Position numbers and translations under genes: made by a program. From assembly GCA_903951425.1 (NCBI GenBank), contig CAJBBX010000026.1, forward strand, positions 1-34,173: 34,173 nucleotides of DNA. The letters run 5' to 3'. Positions 25,322-33,073 of this stretch are shown here, one piece after another; position 1 is the stretch's first letter, and each line of letters starts with the position of its first letter. The notes below the pieces were generated by a model. It saw nothing but the letters and a program-made list of their open reading frames with translations. It was not told where the DNA came from and did no database searches. The stretch is from an uncultured Chthonomonas sp. (GTDB lineage: Bacteria > Armatimonadota > Chthonomonadetes > Chthonomonadales > CAJBBX01).

Positions 25322-26644
25322 ATGCAGACTCGTGGCGGCGCGACCAGCCCCGCGGCCGAACTGGCCCGGGCGATCTACGCTCTTACACTGGACGAGGTCC
25401 AGGGCGACCGCCTGACGCAGGGGCACGTCTCGGTGGAGGGCGCGGCCCTTCGCCTGGGTCCGCGCCGCTACGCTCTGGACGGGATCGGCGCCATCCGCGC
25501 TGTGGCGATCGGCAAGGCGGCCGTGGGAATGGCTCGGGCCGCCGGAGACGCGCTGGGCGAGCGGCTGGGCCTTGGCCTCGCGGTGACGAAGCTGGGAGCG
25601 GGCGTGGCCGTCCCCGGGTTCACGGTGCTGGAGGCGGCGCACCCTACGCCGGATGCGACCTCGCTGGCGGCGGGCATGGCGGTGGCGGAAGCCGTAGCCG
25701 GTTCGCGACCCGGCGACCTGACGATCTGCCTCCTCTCCGGCGGAGCCTCGGCCCTGGCCGAGTTGCCCGCCGAGGGCGTGAGCCTGGAGGACCTGGCGCA
25801 TGTAACCACGGCGCTCCTGCGCGCCGGCACGGCCATCGGCGACCTGAACGCTGTGCGCGGTTGCCTCTCGAGCCTGAAGTGCGGGGGCCTAACGCGCCTC
25901 GCGGCTCCCGCCCAGGTGGTCTGCTTGGTCCTCTCGGATGTCCTCGGCAACCCGCTGGATGTGATCGGCTCCGGCCTCTGCTTCGGTGCAGGAGCGCGTC
26001 CTGACGCCGCCCGTGACGTGCTGCGCCGGCACGGCGTCTGGGACGGCTGCCCGGCATCGGTCCGCGCACGACTGGAGCGGGCTCCGACGGGCTCGGCCGG
26101 CGCGACCGAGGTCCGCCACGTCATCGTCGGCGACATCGACACCGCGCTGACGGCCGCCGCAGATGCTGCGCGGGGCCTGGGGCTACGGCCGCTCATTGTG
26201 ACGAACCGCCTCCAAGGCGATGCGGAGGAGGCCGGCCGGCGCTTGGGCGCACTGGCTCTGGACCTGTTGGACCCGGTAAGCCACGGAGGCTACGACTGCC
26301 TGATCCTAGGGGGCGAGACCACCGCCACGGTGCGCGGCGCGGGCCTTGGCGGTCGGTGCCAGGTCGCCGCCGCAACCGCCGCCGCCGCACTGCGCAGCAC
26401 GGAGGGACTTGCGGTCCTGGCGGCAGGCACCGACGGCACCGATGGACCCACCGACGCGGCGGGCGGCCTCGTCGACGGCCAAACGGCCCTGCGCGCCGAG
26501 GAACGGGGGCTCGACCTGGAGCAGTACCTTACCGAGAGCGACAGCTATCACTGGCTCCAGGGCGCGGGCGGCCTCATCCGGACCGGCCCGACGCATAGCA
26601 ATGTCAACGACCTCCACCTGGTGGTAGCCGCGTCGAGGCGTTGA
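25322..26644 (+). CDS. Glycerate 2-kinase, MOFRL family
   Basis: Phosphorylates D-glycerate to 2-phosphoglycerate, joining glyoxylate, serine and tartronate breakdown to glycolysis. The 440-residue protein has the DUF4147 N-domain (AIGKAAVGMARA near residue 60, EAAHPTPDATSL, LLSGGASAL, LNAVRGCLSSLKCGGL, VLSDVLGNPLDVIGSG) and the C-terminal MOFRL domain (ILGGETTATVRGAGLGGR, LAAGTDGTDGPTDAAGG, DSYHWL, GPTHSNVNDL). In the last motif the more usual Gly-Thr is His-Ser. ATG 25322 begins at the family start; the frame is open further upstream without a ribosome site. It is followed after 50 bases by a methyltransferase gene on the same strand. Confidence 0.93.
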   Translation: MQTRGGATSPAAELARAIYALTLDEVQGDRLTQGHVSVEGAALRLGPRRYALDGIGAIRAVAIGKAAVGMARAAGDALGERLGLGLAVTKLGAGVAVPGFTVLEAAHPTPDATSLAAGMAVAEAVAGSRPGDLTICLLSGGASALAELPAEGVSLEDLAHVTTALLRAGTAIGDLNAVRGCLSSLKCGGLTRLAAPAQVVCLVLSDVLGNPLDVIGSGLCFGAGARPDAARDVLRRHGVWDGCPASVRARLERAPTGSAGATEVRHVIVGDIDTALTAAADAARGLGLRPLIVTNRLQGDAEEAGRRLGALALDLLDPVSHGGYDCLILGGETTATVRGAGLGGRCQVAAATAAAALRSTEGLAVLAAGTDGTDGPTDAAGGLVDGQTALRAEERGLDLEQYLTESDSYHWLQGAGGLIRTGPTHSNVNDLHLVVAASRR

Positions 26645-26694
26645 GCGGTAAGCTACACCGATCGGCTGCATCACGACAGACGGCAAGGAAACCC

Positions 26695-27705
26695 ATGAGC
26701 GAAACTCGACCGGACCCCGGCATCATCTTCAGCCTCTCCACAGCCTACTGGGCCTCGGCCTGCCTCCTGGGCGCCAACGAGCTGGGCCTCTTCGGCGCGC
26801 TGGCCGCTGGACCGGTGACGGCGTGCGAGGCCGCGCAAGAGGTCGGAGCCGACGCACGGGCCTGCGAGATACTGCTGGATGCCCTGGCAGGGCATGGGCT
26901 TCTCACCAAGTCCGAGGGCCGCTACGCGCTCACGCCGGCCTCGCGGGCCTACCTGCCTCCGGGATCGCCGGCCTTCCTGGGTAGCGCGCTGAAGTGGAGC
27001 CAGGACCAGTACAGCGCCTTCGGCCGCCTGGCCGAGACCGTCCGCACCGGCCGCCCCGCCGTGGCCCCGGAGCTGCACCTGGGAGCTGACGCGGAGCAGA
27101 CGCGGGCCTTCGTGCTGGGAATGCACGAGCGGGCGCTGGGCGTGGCCCGGGGAGTGGCGCCTTTCATCGACCTCGGCGGCGCAGGGGAGCTACTGGACGT
27201 AGGCGGCGGACCGGGCACCTACTCGGCGCTACTGGCCCAAGCCGACCCGAACCTGCACAGCACAGTGCTGGACCTGCCGGCGGTGGTCGCCATCGCGGCG
27301 GAGCTGATCGCGGCTGTGGGGCTGCAGGACCGCGTGGGCGTGGTGGGCGGCGACGCCACGTCGGGCGAGTACGGCGAAGGGGCGTACGACGCGGTGCTCT
27401 TCTCCGGCGTGCTGCACCAGATGGCTCCCGCAACCATCGCCCGCATGTTTACCGGCGCCTTCCGGGCGCTCCGGCCCGGCGGACGGGTCATCGTCTCGGA
27501 CATGATGCTCAACGACGACAAGACGGAGCCCGCCTTCTCCACGCTCTTCTCGGTGCTGATGCTGCTCACCAGCGCCGAAGGCGCCGTCTTCGCCGAGGGC
27601 GAATGCGCGGCGTGGCTGGCCGAAGCGGGTCTCACCGACGTGGCCGTGCGCCGGATACCCCCTCCCCTGCCCTACAGCGTGGTGACCGGCCGCAAGCCGG
27701 CCTGA
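26695..27705 (+). CDS. SAM-dependent O-methyltransferase family protein
   Basis: A 336-residue class I methyltransferase of the plant-COMT/hydroxyneurosporene-methyltransferase type. Residues 1-100 are a winged-helix dimerisation domain (ELGLFGALAAGPVTACEAA, ACEILLDALAGHGLLTKSEGRY). The catalytic domain starts with motif I, LLDVGGGPGTYS (167-178), then STVLDLPAVV, GDATSGEYGEGAYDAVLFSGVLHQMAP with the conserved His, and LRPGGRVIVSDMML. AAGGA lies 7 bases before ATG 26695. The stop is 10 bases from the end of the convergent argJ. The acceptor substrate cannot be told from sequence; such genes act in quinone, carotenoid, bacteriochlorophyll or natural-product methylation. Confidence 0.9.
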   Translation: MSETRPDPGIIFSLSTAYWASACLLGANELGLFGALAAGPVTACEAAQEVGADARACEILLDALAGHGLLTKSEGRYALTPASRAYLPPGSPAFLGSALKWSQDQYSAFGRLAETVRTGRPAVAPELHLGADAEQTRAFVLGMHERALGVARGVAPFIDLGGAGELLDVGGGPGTYSALLAQADPNLHSTVLDLPAVVAIAAELIAAVGLQDRVGVVGGDATSGEYGEGAYDAVLFSGVLHQMAPATIARMFTGAFRALRPGGRVIVSDMMLNDDKTEPAFSTLFSVLMLLTSAEGAVFAEGECAAWLAEAGLTDVAVRRIPPPLPYSVVTGRKPA

Positions 27706-27715
27706 GCCCGCCGCC

Positions 27716-28939
27716 CTACGTGTGGTACTCGGCGTTGATCTTGATGTAATCGTATGAGAAGTCGCAGGTCCAGAAGGTTGCCTGCTCGCCGCCGGAGCGC
27801 AGGTCGACGACGAGCCGGACCTCGCTCTCGGACAGCGCCTCGCGGGCGGTGGCGGCGTCGAACAGGGCGGCTGCGCCGTCCACGTAGACGGGGATGCCGG
27901 CGATGGCAACGCGCAGTCGCTCGGGATCGAACGCCACGCCGCACTTGCCGGCCGCCGCCAGGATGCGTCCCCAATTGGGGTCGTTGCCGTAGAGCGCGGT
28001 CTTCACCAGCGGCGAGTCGGCGATGCTGCGGGCGATGGTCTCGGCGTCCTGCTCGGTTCGAGCGCCCTTCACCACGACCTCCACCAGCTTCGTGGCGCCC
28101 TCGCCGTCGCGGGCCATCTCGCGGGCCAGGTAGCGGCAGACGCGCTCGATGCCCTGGCAGAAGTCGTCGAAGGCCGGCCCCTCGGCCGCGATCTCAACGC
28201 CGGACGCGCCGCCCGCCAGCAGGGCGACCGTGTCGTTGGTGCTCGTGTCGCTGTCCACGGTGACGCGGTTAAAGGTTCGAGCCACGGCGGCCGAGAGCGC
28301 CTCCTGCAGCAGGCCCGCGGGCAGGGCGGCGTCGGTGGTGATGAAGCAGAGCATAGTGGCCATGTTGGGTGCGATCATGCCCGAGCCCTTGCACGAGCCG
28401 CCGATGCGCAGCTCGCCCTCCCAGGCGTCGCTCTGCATCTGGACCGCGATGGTCTTCGGTCGCAGGTCGGTGGTCATCATGGCGCGGGCCACGGTCATGT
28501 CCACCCCACCCTCGCGGTCCAGCGCGTCTGCGGCCCGGGGAATGCCCTCCTCCAGCTTCTCCATGGGCATTGTGTGGCCGATGACGCCCGTGGACGCCAC
28601 GAAGACCTCGTCGGTGCTGATCCGCAGGCTGGCGGCGGCGAGCTCGGCCATGCGAAGCGCGTCGGCATCGCCTCGGGGACCATTGCAGGCGTTGGCGTTG
28701 CCCGCGTTGCAGACGACCGCCCGTGCGCTCCCGTGGGCGGCCACGCGCTTGCTGTGCCGCACGCTGGCGGCCTGGACCACATTGGTGGTGAAGACGGCCG
28801 CGGCGGAGGCAGGCGTCTCGCTGAAGATGAGCGCCAGATCGTCGCCTTGCGTCTTCAGCCCGCAGCGCACTCCGGCCGCCACGAAGCCCAGGGGGAACGT
28901 GACCCCCAGATCGGTGTGCTGCTTCCATTGGGTGAGCAT
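27716..28939 (-). CDS. argJ: ArgJ, bifunctional glutamate N-acetyltransferase / N-acetylglutamate synthase
   Basis: Moves the acetyl group from N-acetylornithine to glutamate in the cyclic arginine pathway, and in bifunctional forms also acetylates glutamate from acetyl-CoA. The proprotein cuts itself before the nucleophile Thr in the APNMATML motif, Thr195 here. Other hallmarks: GVTFPLGFVAAGVRCGLK, VFTTNVVQAA, CNAGNANACNGPRG, STGVIGHTMPM, MTTDLRPK, DSDTSTNDT, EGATKLVEVVVKGA, ALYGNDPNWGRI and the C-terminal INAEYHT. I chose ATG 28939, giving 407 residues, because GGAGAAG lies 8 bases upstream; ATG 28954 and ATG 28975 are in frame alternatives. It is transcribed divergently from the NlpC/P60 gene and convergently with the methyltransferase. 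No other arginine genes are in the window. Confidence 0.97.
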   Translation of the reverse strand: MLTQWKQHTDLGVTFPLGFVAAGVRCGLKTQGDDLALIFSETPASAAAVFTTNVVQAASVRHSKRVAAHGSARAVVCNAGNANACNGPRGDADALRMAELAAASLRISTDEVFVASTGVIGHTMPMEKLEEGIPRAADALDREGGVDMTVARAMMTTDLRPKTIAVQMQSDAWEGELRIGGSCKGSGMIAPNMATMLCFITTDAALPAGLLQEALSAAVARTFNRVTVDSDTSTNDTVALLAGGASGVEIAAEGPAFDDFCQGIERVCRYLAREMARDGEGATKLVEVVVKGARTEQDAETIARSIADSPLVKTALYGNDPNWGRILAAAGKCGVAFDPERLRVAIAGIPVYVDGAAALFDAATAREALSESEVRLVVDLRSGGEQATFWTCDFSYDYIKINAEYHT

Positions 28940-29073
28940 GAGCGTCTTCTCCATGCAGCGGCCAAAAGAGGCCACCGGGGCATCCAGGATACCGTCTGCA
29001 TATGATAGCCCACGCCCCGATCCCGGCCGGAGGTATACTCGGCATCAACGCGGTATCGCTGCACACCCACATC

Positions 29074-29859
29074 ATGACCCACGCAACCAGAGCCACCCTG
29101 AGCATCCTGGCGCTCCTCGTGCCGCTGTCGCCGGCGCGCGGCCAGTCGTCTGCGGAGGAGCAGTTCCGGCGCGCCAACGAGCGCATCAGCCGGGGCGGCA
29201 TGGCTACGGCTTCCCGCACGCCGATCCGCTCCGAGGCCTTCCTGGGCCGCCTGGGCGTTATCACCCAGACGACCAACATCCACGTGACGCGCTCTTCGGC
29301 ATCGGCCGTGCTGGCCCGCGTGGAGGCCGGCACCTATGTCTGCCTCCGAAGCCAGTCGCCGCGCTGGTACGGCCTGCTCATGGCGGACCGGACGCTGGGC
29401 TGGACCCAGAAGACGCGCGTGAGGATGCTGGACTTCAACGTCGTCGGCTCGGCGGGCCATGCGGCGCCCTCCATGGGCGGCTCCGAAGGCCTCTCCGGCG
29501 GGCAGCGAAGGGTCATCGAGGTGGCGTATAGCTTCCTCGGCATTCCGTATAAGTGGGGTGGGACCACGGGCGCGGGGATTGACTGCTCGGCGTTCGTCCA
29601 GAAGTGCTTTGCGTCGGCCGGCGTCCGGTTGCCCCGCACGGCGGCTGAGCAGTCGCGCTACGGCTCTCCGGTGCCGGTGGACCAGTTGCAGACGGCCGAC
29701 CGGCTCTACTTCGCAAGCAGCAACGGGCGCATCTCGCATACCGGCATCTATCTCGGCAACGGGTACTTCATCCACTCCTCCACCAATCGGCGGGGCGTGG
29801 CTATCAGCGCCCTAAACGAGGCCGTCTACGCCAAGATGTACGCCGGCGCGCGCAGGTAG
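29074..29859 (+). CDS. Exported SH3b - NlpC/P60 family cell-wall peptidase
   Basis: A 261-residue protein with a signal peptide (MTHATRATLSILALLVPLSPARGQ), a bacterial SH3-like domain at about residues 65-125 (NIHVTRSSASAVLARVEAGT, WYGLLMADRTLGW) and a C-terminal NlpC/P60 domain from about 145. The catalytic set is intact: Cys171 in GIDCSAF, His222 in ISHTGIYLG and His234 in YFIHSS. The expected role is cutting gamma-D-Glu-diamino-acid links in peptidoglycan stem peptides, for remodelling or turnover. The frame is open from ATG 29002, but ATG 29074 starts the signal peptide. A TATACT box at 29034-29039 could be its -10, although I see no good -35. Confidence 0.92.
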   Translation: MTHATRATLSILALLVPLSPARGQSSAEEQFRRANERISRGGMATASRTPIRSEAFLGRLGVITQTTNIHVTRSSASAVLARVEAGTYVCLRSQSPRWYGLLMADRTLGWTQKTRVRMLDFNVVGSAGHAAPSMGGSEGLSGGQRRVIEVAYSFLGIPYKWGGTTGAGIDCSAFVQKCFASAGVRLPRTAAEQSRYGSPVPVDQLQTADRLYFASSNGRISHTGIYLGNGYFIHSSTNRRGVAISALNEAVYAKMYAGARR

Positions 29860-29929
29860 GCCCCGACGCCTTCGCTGCGGCGGCGACCGAAGACGGCGCC
29901 GTCGCCGGTCAGGAGAGACGCACCCCACG

Positions 29930-31345
29930 ATGCGTAACAAGCTCATCGAGATCGGCATCCCGTCGGCCGTAGGCGTCATCTGCGCGGTCCTGCTCGGCGT
30001 CCTGATCTATGGATACGCGCGCCCCGGCGGGTTCTCCGAGCGGCCGCTGGGCATGGACCAGTTCCGCGTCGAGGCGGCCCCCGGCGGCCGGGGCGCGTCG
30101 GCTCCCGTAGCTCCCGCGGGCGTCAGCTTCACCAGCACCAAAGCCACCGTGGCGGCAATGCCCGGCGCCTGGCCGGGCTTCCGGGGCGCCCTGCGTAACG
30201 GCGTCAGTTCGGAGACGACCGGTCTGGCGCCCGGATTCGGTCCCGCAGGCCCACCGGTCCTCTGGTCCGCTGCGCTGGGAGAAGGCTACGCCGGGCCGGT
30301 CGTGCTGAACGGCCGCGTCTACCTGATCGACTACGACCAGGGCGCGCAGAGCGACGCCATCCGCTGCTTCTCGCTGGCCGACGGCTCGGAGCTTTGGCGC
30401 CGCAGCTACCCGGTGGTGGTCAAGCGCAACCACGGTATGTCGCGGACGGTGCCCTACGTCACCGACAAGCTGGTGGTGACGCTTGGCCCCAAGTGCCACC
30501 TCACCTGCTGCAACGCGCTGACGGGCGAACAGATGTGGCAGCACGACCTCGTGGCCGAGTTCGGCGTGACGGTGCCCGAGTGGTACGCAGGCCAGTGCCC
30601 GCTCGTCGTCGACGGCATGGTGGTGGTCGGCACCGGCGGCTCCGCGCTGGTGGTGGCGTTCGACGCTACCACGGGCAAGGAGAAGTGGCGCTCCCCCAAC
30701 CCCGGTAACTGGGCCATGACGCACTCGTCCATCATGCCCATGACCGTGAACGGGGCAAAGACGCTGGTCTACGCCGGAAGCGGCGGCGTGGCGGCCGTCA
30801 CCGCCGCCGACGGCAAGATCGTCTGGAGTACCGATGAGTGGGTCATCAACACGGCCACCGTTCCGACACCTATCGTCGCCGCCGGCAACCGGCTCTTCCT
30901 CTGCGGCGGCTACGATTCGGGAGCCATGATGCTGCAGGTCGACGGCTCGGCGGCAGGCATGTCGGTGAAGACGCTGTGGCGCGTGAAGGCCTCGGTTTTC
31001 AGCTCCGACCAGCAGACGCCCATCCTCTACAGGGATCACCTCTACGGCGTGATCACCGGCGGCCAGATGGTCTGCCTGAAGCTGGACGGCACGGTTGCGT
31101 GGACGTCGGGATCTATGAACCGCTACGGCCTAGGTCCCTACATGATTGCCGGCGGCCTACTCTTCATCCTGGACGACAAGGGCACGTTGACCGTGGCCGA
31201 CGCTTCACCTGCGGGCTTCAAGAAGCGGTCCGAGGCGCGCATCCTGGAGGGTCCCGACGCCTGGGGACCGCTGGCGCTGGCCGGCGGGCGGCTACTGGCG
31301 CGCGACCTGACGCGCATGGTCTGCCTCGACGTGGCGGCGCACTGA
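29930..31345 (+). CDS. Membrane-anchored PQQ-type beta-propeller protein
   Basis: A 471-residue protein with one N-terminal transmembrane helix (about residues 8-29, IGIPSAVGVICAVLLGVLIYGYA) and a large outer propeller domain. It opens with WPGFRGALRNGVS, as PQQ-like/outer-membrane-assembly-type propellers often do, and carries repeated blade motifs such as AALGEGYAGPVVLNGRVYL, FSLADGSELWRR, NALTGEQMWQHD, FDATTGKEKWRS and VTAADGKIVWSTD. No PQQ-dehydrogenase ligand set is obvious, so electron-transfer scaffolding or substrate binding is as likely as catalysis. ATG 29930 has AGGAGA upstream with a long spacer. It is the first gene of a tight five-gene run, with 1 base to the next gene, and so is probably a partner of the downstream iron-sulfur proteins. 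Confidence 0.85.
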   Translation: MRNKLIEIGIPSAVGVICAVLLGVLIYGYARPGGFSERPLGMDQFRVEAAPGGRGASAPVAPAGVSFTSTKATVAAMPGAWPGFRGALRNGVSSETTGLAPGFGPAGPPVLWSAALGEGYAGPVVLNGRVYLIDYDQGAQSDAIRCFSLADGSELWRRSYPVVVKRNHGMSRTVPYVTDKLVVTLGPKCHLTCCNALTGEQMWQHDLVAEFGVTVPEWYAGQCPLVVDGMVVVGTGGSALVVAFDATTGKEKWRSPNPGNWAMTHSSIMPMTVNGAKTLVYAGSGGVAAVTAADGKIVWSTDEWVINTATVPTPIVAAGNRLFLCGGYDSGAMMLQVDGSAAGMSVKTLWRVKASVFSSDQQTPILYRDHLYGVITGGQMVCLKLDGTVAWTSGSMNRYGLGPYMIAGGLLFILDDKGTLTVADASPAGFKKRSEARILEGPDAWGPLALAGGRLLARDLTRMVCLDVAAH

Positions 31346-31346
31346 C

Positions 31347-32282
31347 GTGAGCCGCATCTCGCGCCGGGCGCTACTTGCCGCGACCGCCGTGGCCGGGCTG
31401 GCAGGATGCCGCGAGCATCCGCCGCGCGTGGCCGTGACCGATGCCGACGAGGCAGACCCGCCCATCGACCCGGCGCTGGTGAAGTACCGGTCGGCAGGTG
31501 TAATCGAGACCGGAATGGCCGCCCCGTCCGCCATTACCGTGGCTGCCAACGACGCGATCCTCGTGGCCGGCGACGCCGAAGTGCGCTCCTACGAGCCCGA
31601 CGGCAAGCAGCAGGGCTCCATCGCGGTGGCGCCGCGACCCACCTGCCTGGCCGTGGGTCCAGACGGAGCCGTCTATGTGGCCGCTGCCGACCGCGTACGC
31701 GTCTACGGCAGCGGCGGCGCCCTGCGGTCCGAGTGGCCCTCCCTGGGCGACAGGGCCGAACTGACGGGGATATCGGTAGGCCGTGACGACGTGCTCCTCG
31801 CCGACGCCGGAGGCCGCCGCATCCTCCGGTGCGACCACGCGGGCCGCGAGTTGGCGACGCTCTGCGGCAAGGGCGGAGGCTACCCCGGCCTGCTGCTGCC
31901 CAGCGCGTATCTCTCGGTCAGGCACTTTGAGGGCGGCTTCTGCGTCAATAACCCTGGGTTGCACCGAATCGAGCGGCACGCCGCCGACGGCAAGCTGACG
32001 GCCTCCTTCGGCGCCGAGGGCCTGGAGGTCGATCGATTCTGCGGCTGCTGCAATCCCACCGACTTCGCACTGCTGCCGGGCGGCTCGGTGGTCACGGTTG
32101 AGAAGGGGCTGGTCCGGATCAAGGAGTACAGCCGCGAAGGTCGATTGCTCTGCGTGGTGGCGACGCCGTCCGAGTACGTGGACGGAACTGCCGGGGTTGC
32201 GCTGGCCGTCGATGGGCGTGGCCGCGTGCTCGCACTGGACCCGAAGAAGAAGGTGGTATGCATCTATGAACGCAAAGCATAG
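31347..32282 (+). CDS. NHL-type beta-propeller lipoprotein with CGCCNP motif
   Basis: A 311-residue protein starting at GTG 31347, one base after the previous stop. The N-terminus combines a twin-Arg start (SRRALLAATAVAGLAGC) with a lipobox whose Cys is residue 21, so it is probably a lipid-anchored exported protein. The rest is a six-bladed NHL-like propeller (CLAVGPDGAVYVAAADRVRVY, ISVGRDDVLLADAGGRRIL, ALAVDGRGRVLALD). Residues 231-237 read FCGCCNP, followed by a VTVEKGLVRIKEYSREG blade; a Cys-Cys-Asn-Pro followed by Glu-Lys-Gly recurs, as far as I recall, in NHL proteins linked to polyferredoxins, and the cysteines could hold a metal or form a disulfide. The end overlaps the start of the next small gene by 17 bases. 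Function unknown, probably redox-linked by context. Confidence 0.85.
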   Translation: MSRISRRALLAATAVAGLAGCREHPPRVAVTDADEADPPIDPALVKYRSAGVIETGMAAPSAITVAANDAILVAGDAEVRSYEPDGKQQGSIAVAPRPTCLAVGPDGAVYVAAADRVRVYGSGGALRSEWPSLGDRAELTGISVGRDDVLLADAGGRRILRCDHAGRELATLCGKGGGYPGLLLPSAYLSVRHFEGGFCVNNPGLHRIERHAADGKLTASFGAEGLEVDRFCGCCNPTDFALLPGGSVVTVEKGLVRIKEYSREGRLLCVVATPSEYVDGTAGVALAVDGRGRVLALDPKKKVVCIYERKA

Positions 32283-32484
32283 CGACACGCCGCCGCCCGC
32301 TCGGCGCGAGGCGCTCCGCACGGTGGCCCGCGGCCTGCTCGCGGCGGGCGGCGCCCTCTACCTGACGCGCCTGGCCTACGCCCGCGGCTGGTGCACAACG
32401 GTCGGCGCGTGCGCCTCGTGCCCGGGCGCCTCGGCCTGCCCAAGCGCCGACATCCTTCCGCAGAGCGGCACCGATGGCCGGTAA
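32266..32484 (+). CDS. Small four-cysteine exported or membrane protein
   Basis: A 72-residue protein easily missed because it overlaps both neighbours (17 bases with the propeller gene, 11 with the ferredoxin gene). After a charged start with RREALRTVARGLL, which resembles a Tat or anchor sequence, a hydrophobic stretch covers about residues 20-38. Then comes a Cys cluster: Cys43, Cys49, Cys52, Cys58 (spacing 5, 2, 5) within WCTTVGACASCPGASACP. Four cysteines could bind an iron-sulfur cluster or a metal. ATG 32266 is the first start in frame after the propeller core. Its codon use matches the neighbours and its position between redox genes supports a real gene. I know no named family. Confidence 0.72.
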   Translation: MNAKHSDTPPPARREALRTVARGLLAAGGALYLTRLAYARGWCTTVGACASCPGASACPSADILPQSGTDGR

Positions 32485-33073
32485 GATGCTGCCCATGGTT
32501 GACGATGCGCCCGAGCAGCCGCAGGCCGGCCGGACCAGACGCGACTTCCTGCTGGCGGGCGTCCGCACGGGCTCCGTGGTTGCCGCGGGCGGCCTGTTGA
32601 CGATCCTGGCGAAGGCTCCCGCGGCCGCGGGCACGGTCTGGCAGATCGACCCCGACAAGTGCACGCAATGCGGCCTCTGCGCCACCAACTGCGTGCTGCA
32701 GCCCTCGGCGGTTAAGTGCGTCCACACCTACGCCATGTGCGGCTACTGCAAGCTCTGCTTCGGGCTCCTCAAGGACAGGCGCACCGGCAACACGCTGTCG
32801 GTTGAGAACAGCCGATGCCCCACGGACGCCATCAAGCGCGTCTTCGTGGAGGACCCCTACTACGAGATGCACATTGAGGAGAACCTCTGCATCGGCTGCG
32901 GCATCTGCGTGAAGGGCTGCACCCGGTTCGGCAACGGCTCCATGTACCTGCAGATCCGCCATGACCGCTGCGTCAACTGCAACGAGTGCGGCATCGCCCG
33001 GGCCTGCCCCGCCGGCGCCATCTCGCGGGTCAGCGTGAAGACGCCCTACAAGCTCAAGGCGAGGCGCGCCTGA
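32474..33073 (+). CDS. Tat-exported polyferredoxin (multi-[4Fe-4S] protein)
   Basis: A 199-residue electron-transfer protein. A Tat signal is present (RTRRDFLLAGVRTGSVVAAGG, residues 20-40, with RRDF). Three classic cluster motifs follow: C63-T-Q-C-G-L-C-A-T-N-C73, CIGCGICVKGC and CVNCNECGIARACP. Between the first two lies an extra group (Cys82, then C89-G-Y-C-K-L-C95, and SRCP), giving about 17 cysteines, enough for four clusters, as in NapG/DMSO-reductase-type ferredoxins. ATG 32474 overlaps the previous gene; ATG 32486 is an alternative. The stop overlaps the next start (TGATG). It probably passes electrons between the membrane protein that follows and an exported partner such as the propeller proteins. 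Confidence 0.92.
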   Translation: MAGKMLPMVDDAPEQPQAGRTRRDFLLAGVRTGSVVAAGGLLTILAKAPAAAGTVWQIDPDKCTQCGLCATNCVLQPSAVKCVHTYAMCGYCKLCFGLLKDRRTGNTLSVENSRCPTDAIKRVFVEDPYYEMHIEENLCIGCGICVKGCTRFGNGSMYLQIRHDRCVNCNECGIARACPAGAISRVSVKTPYKLKARRA

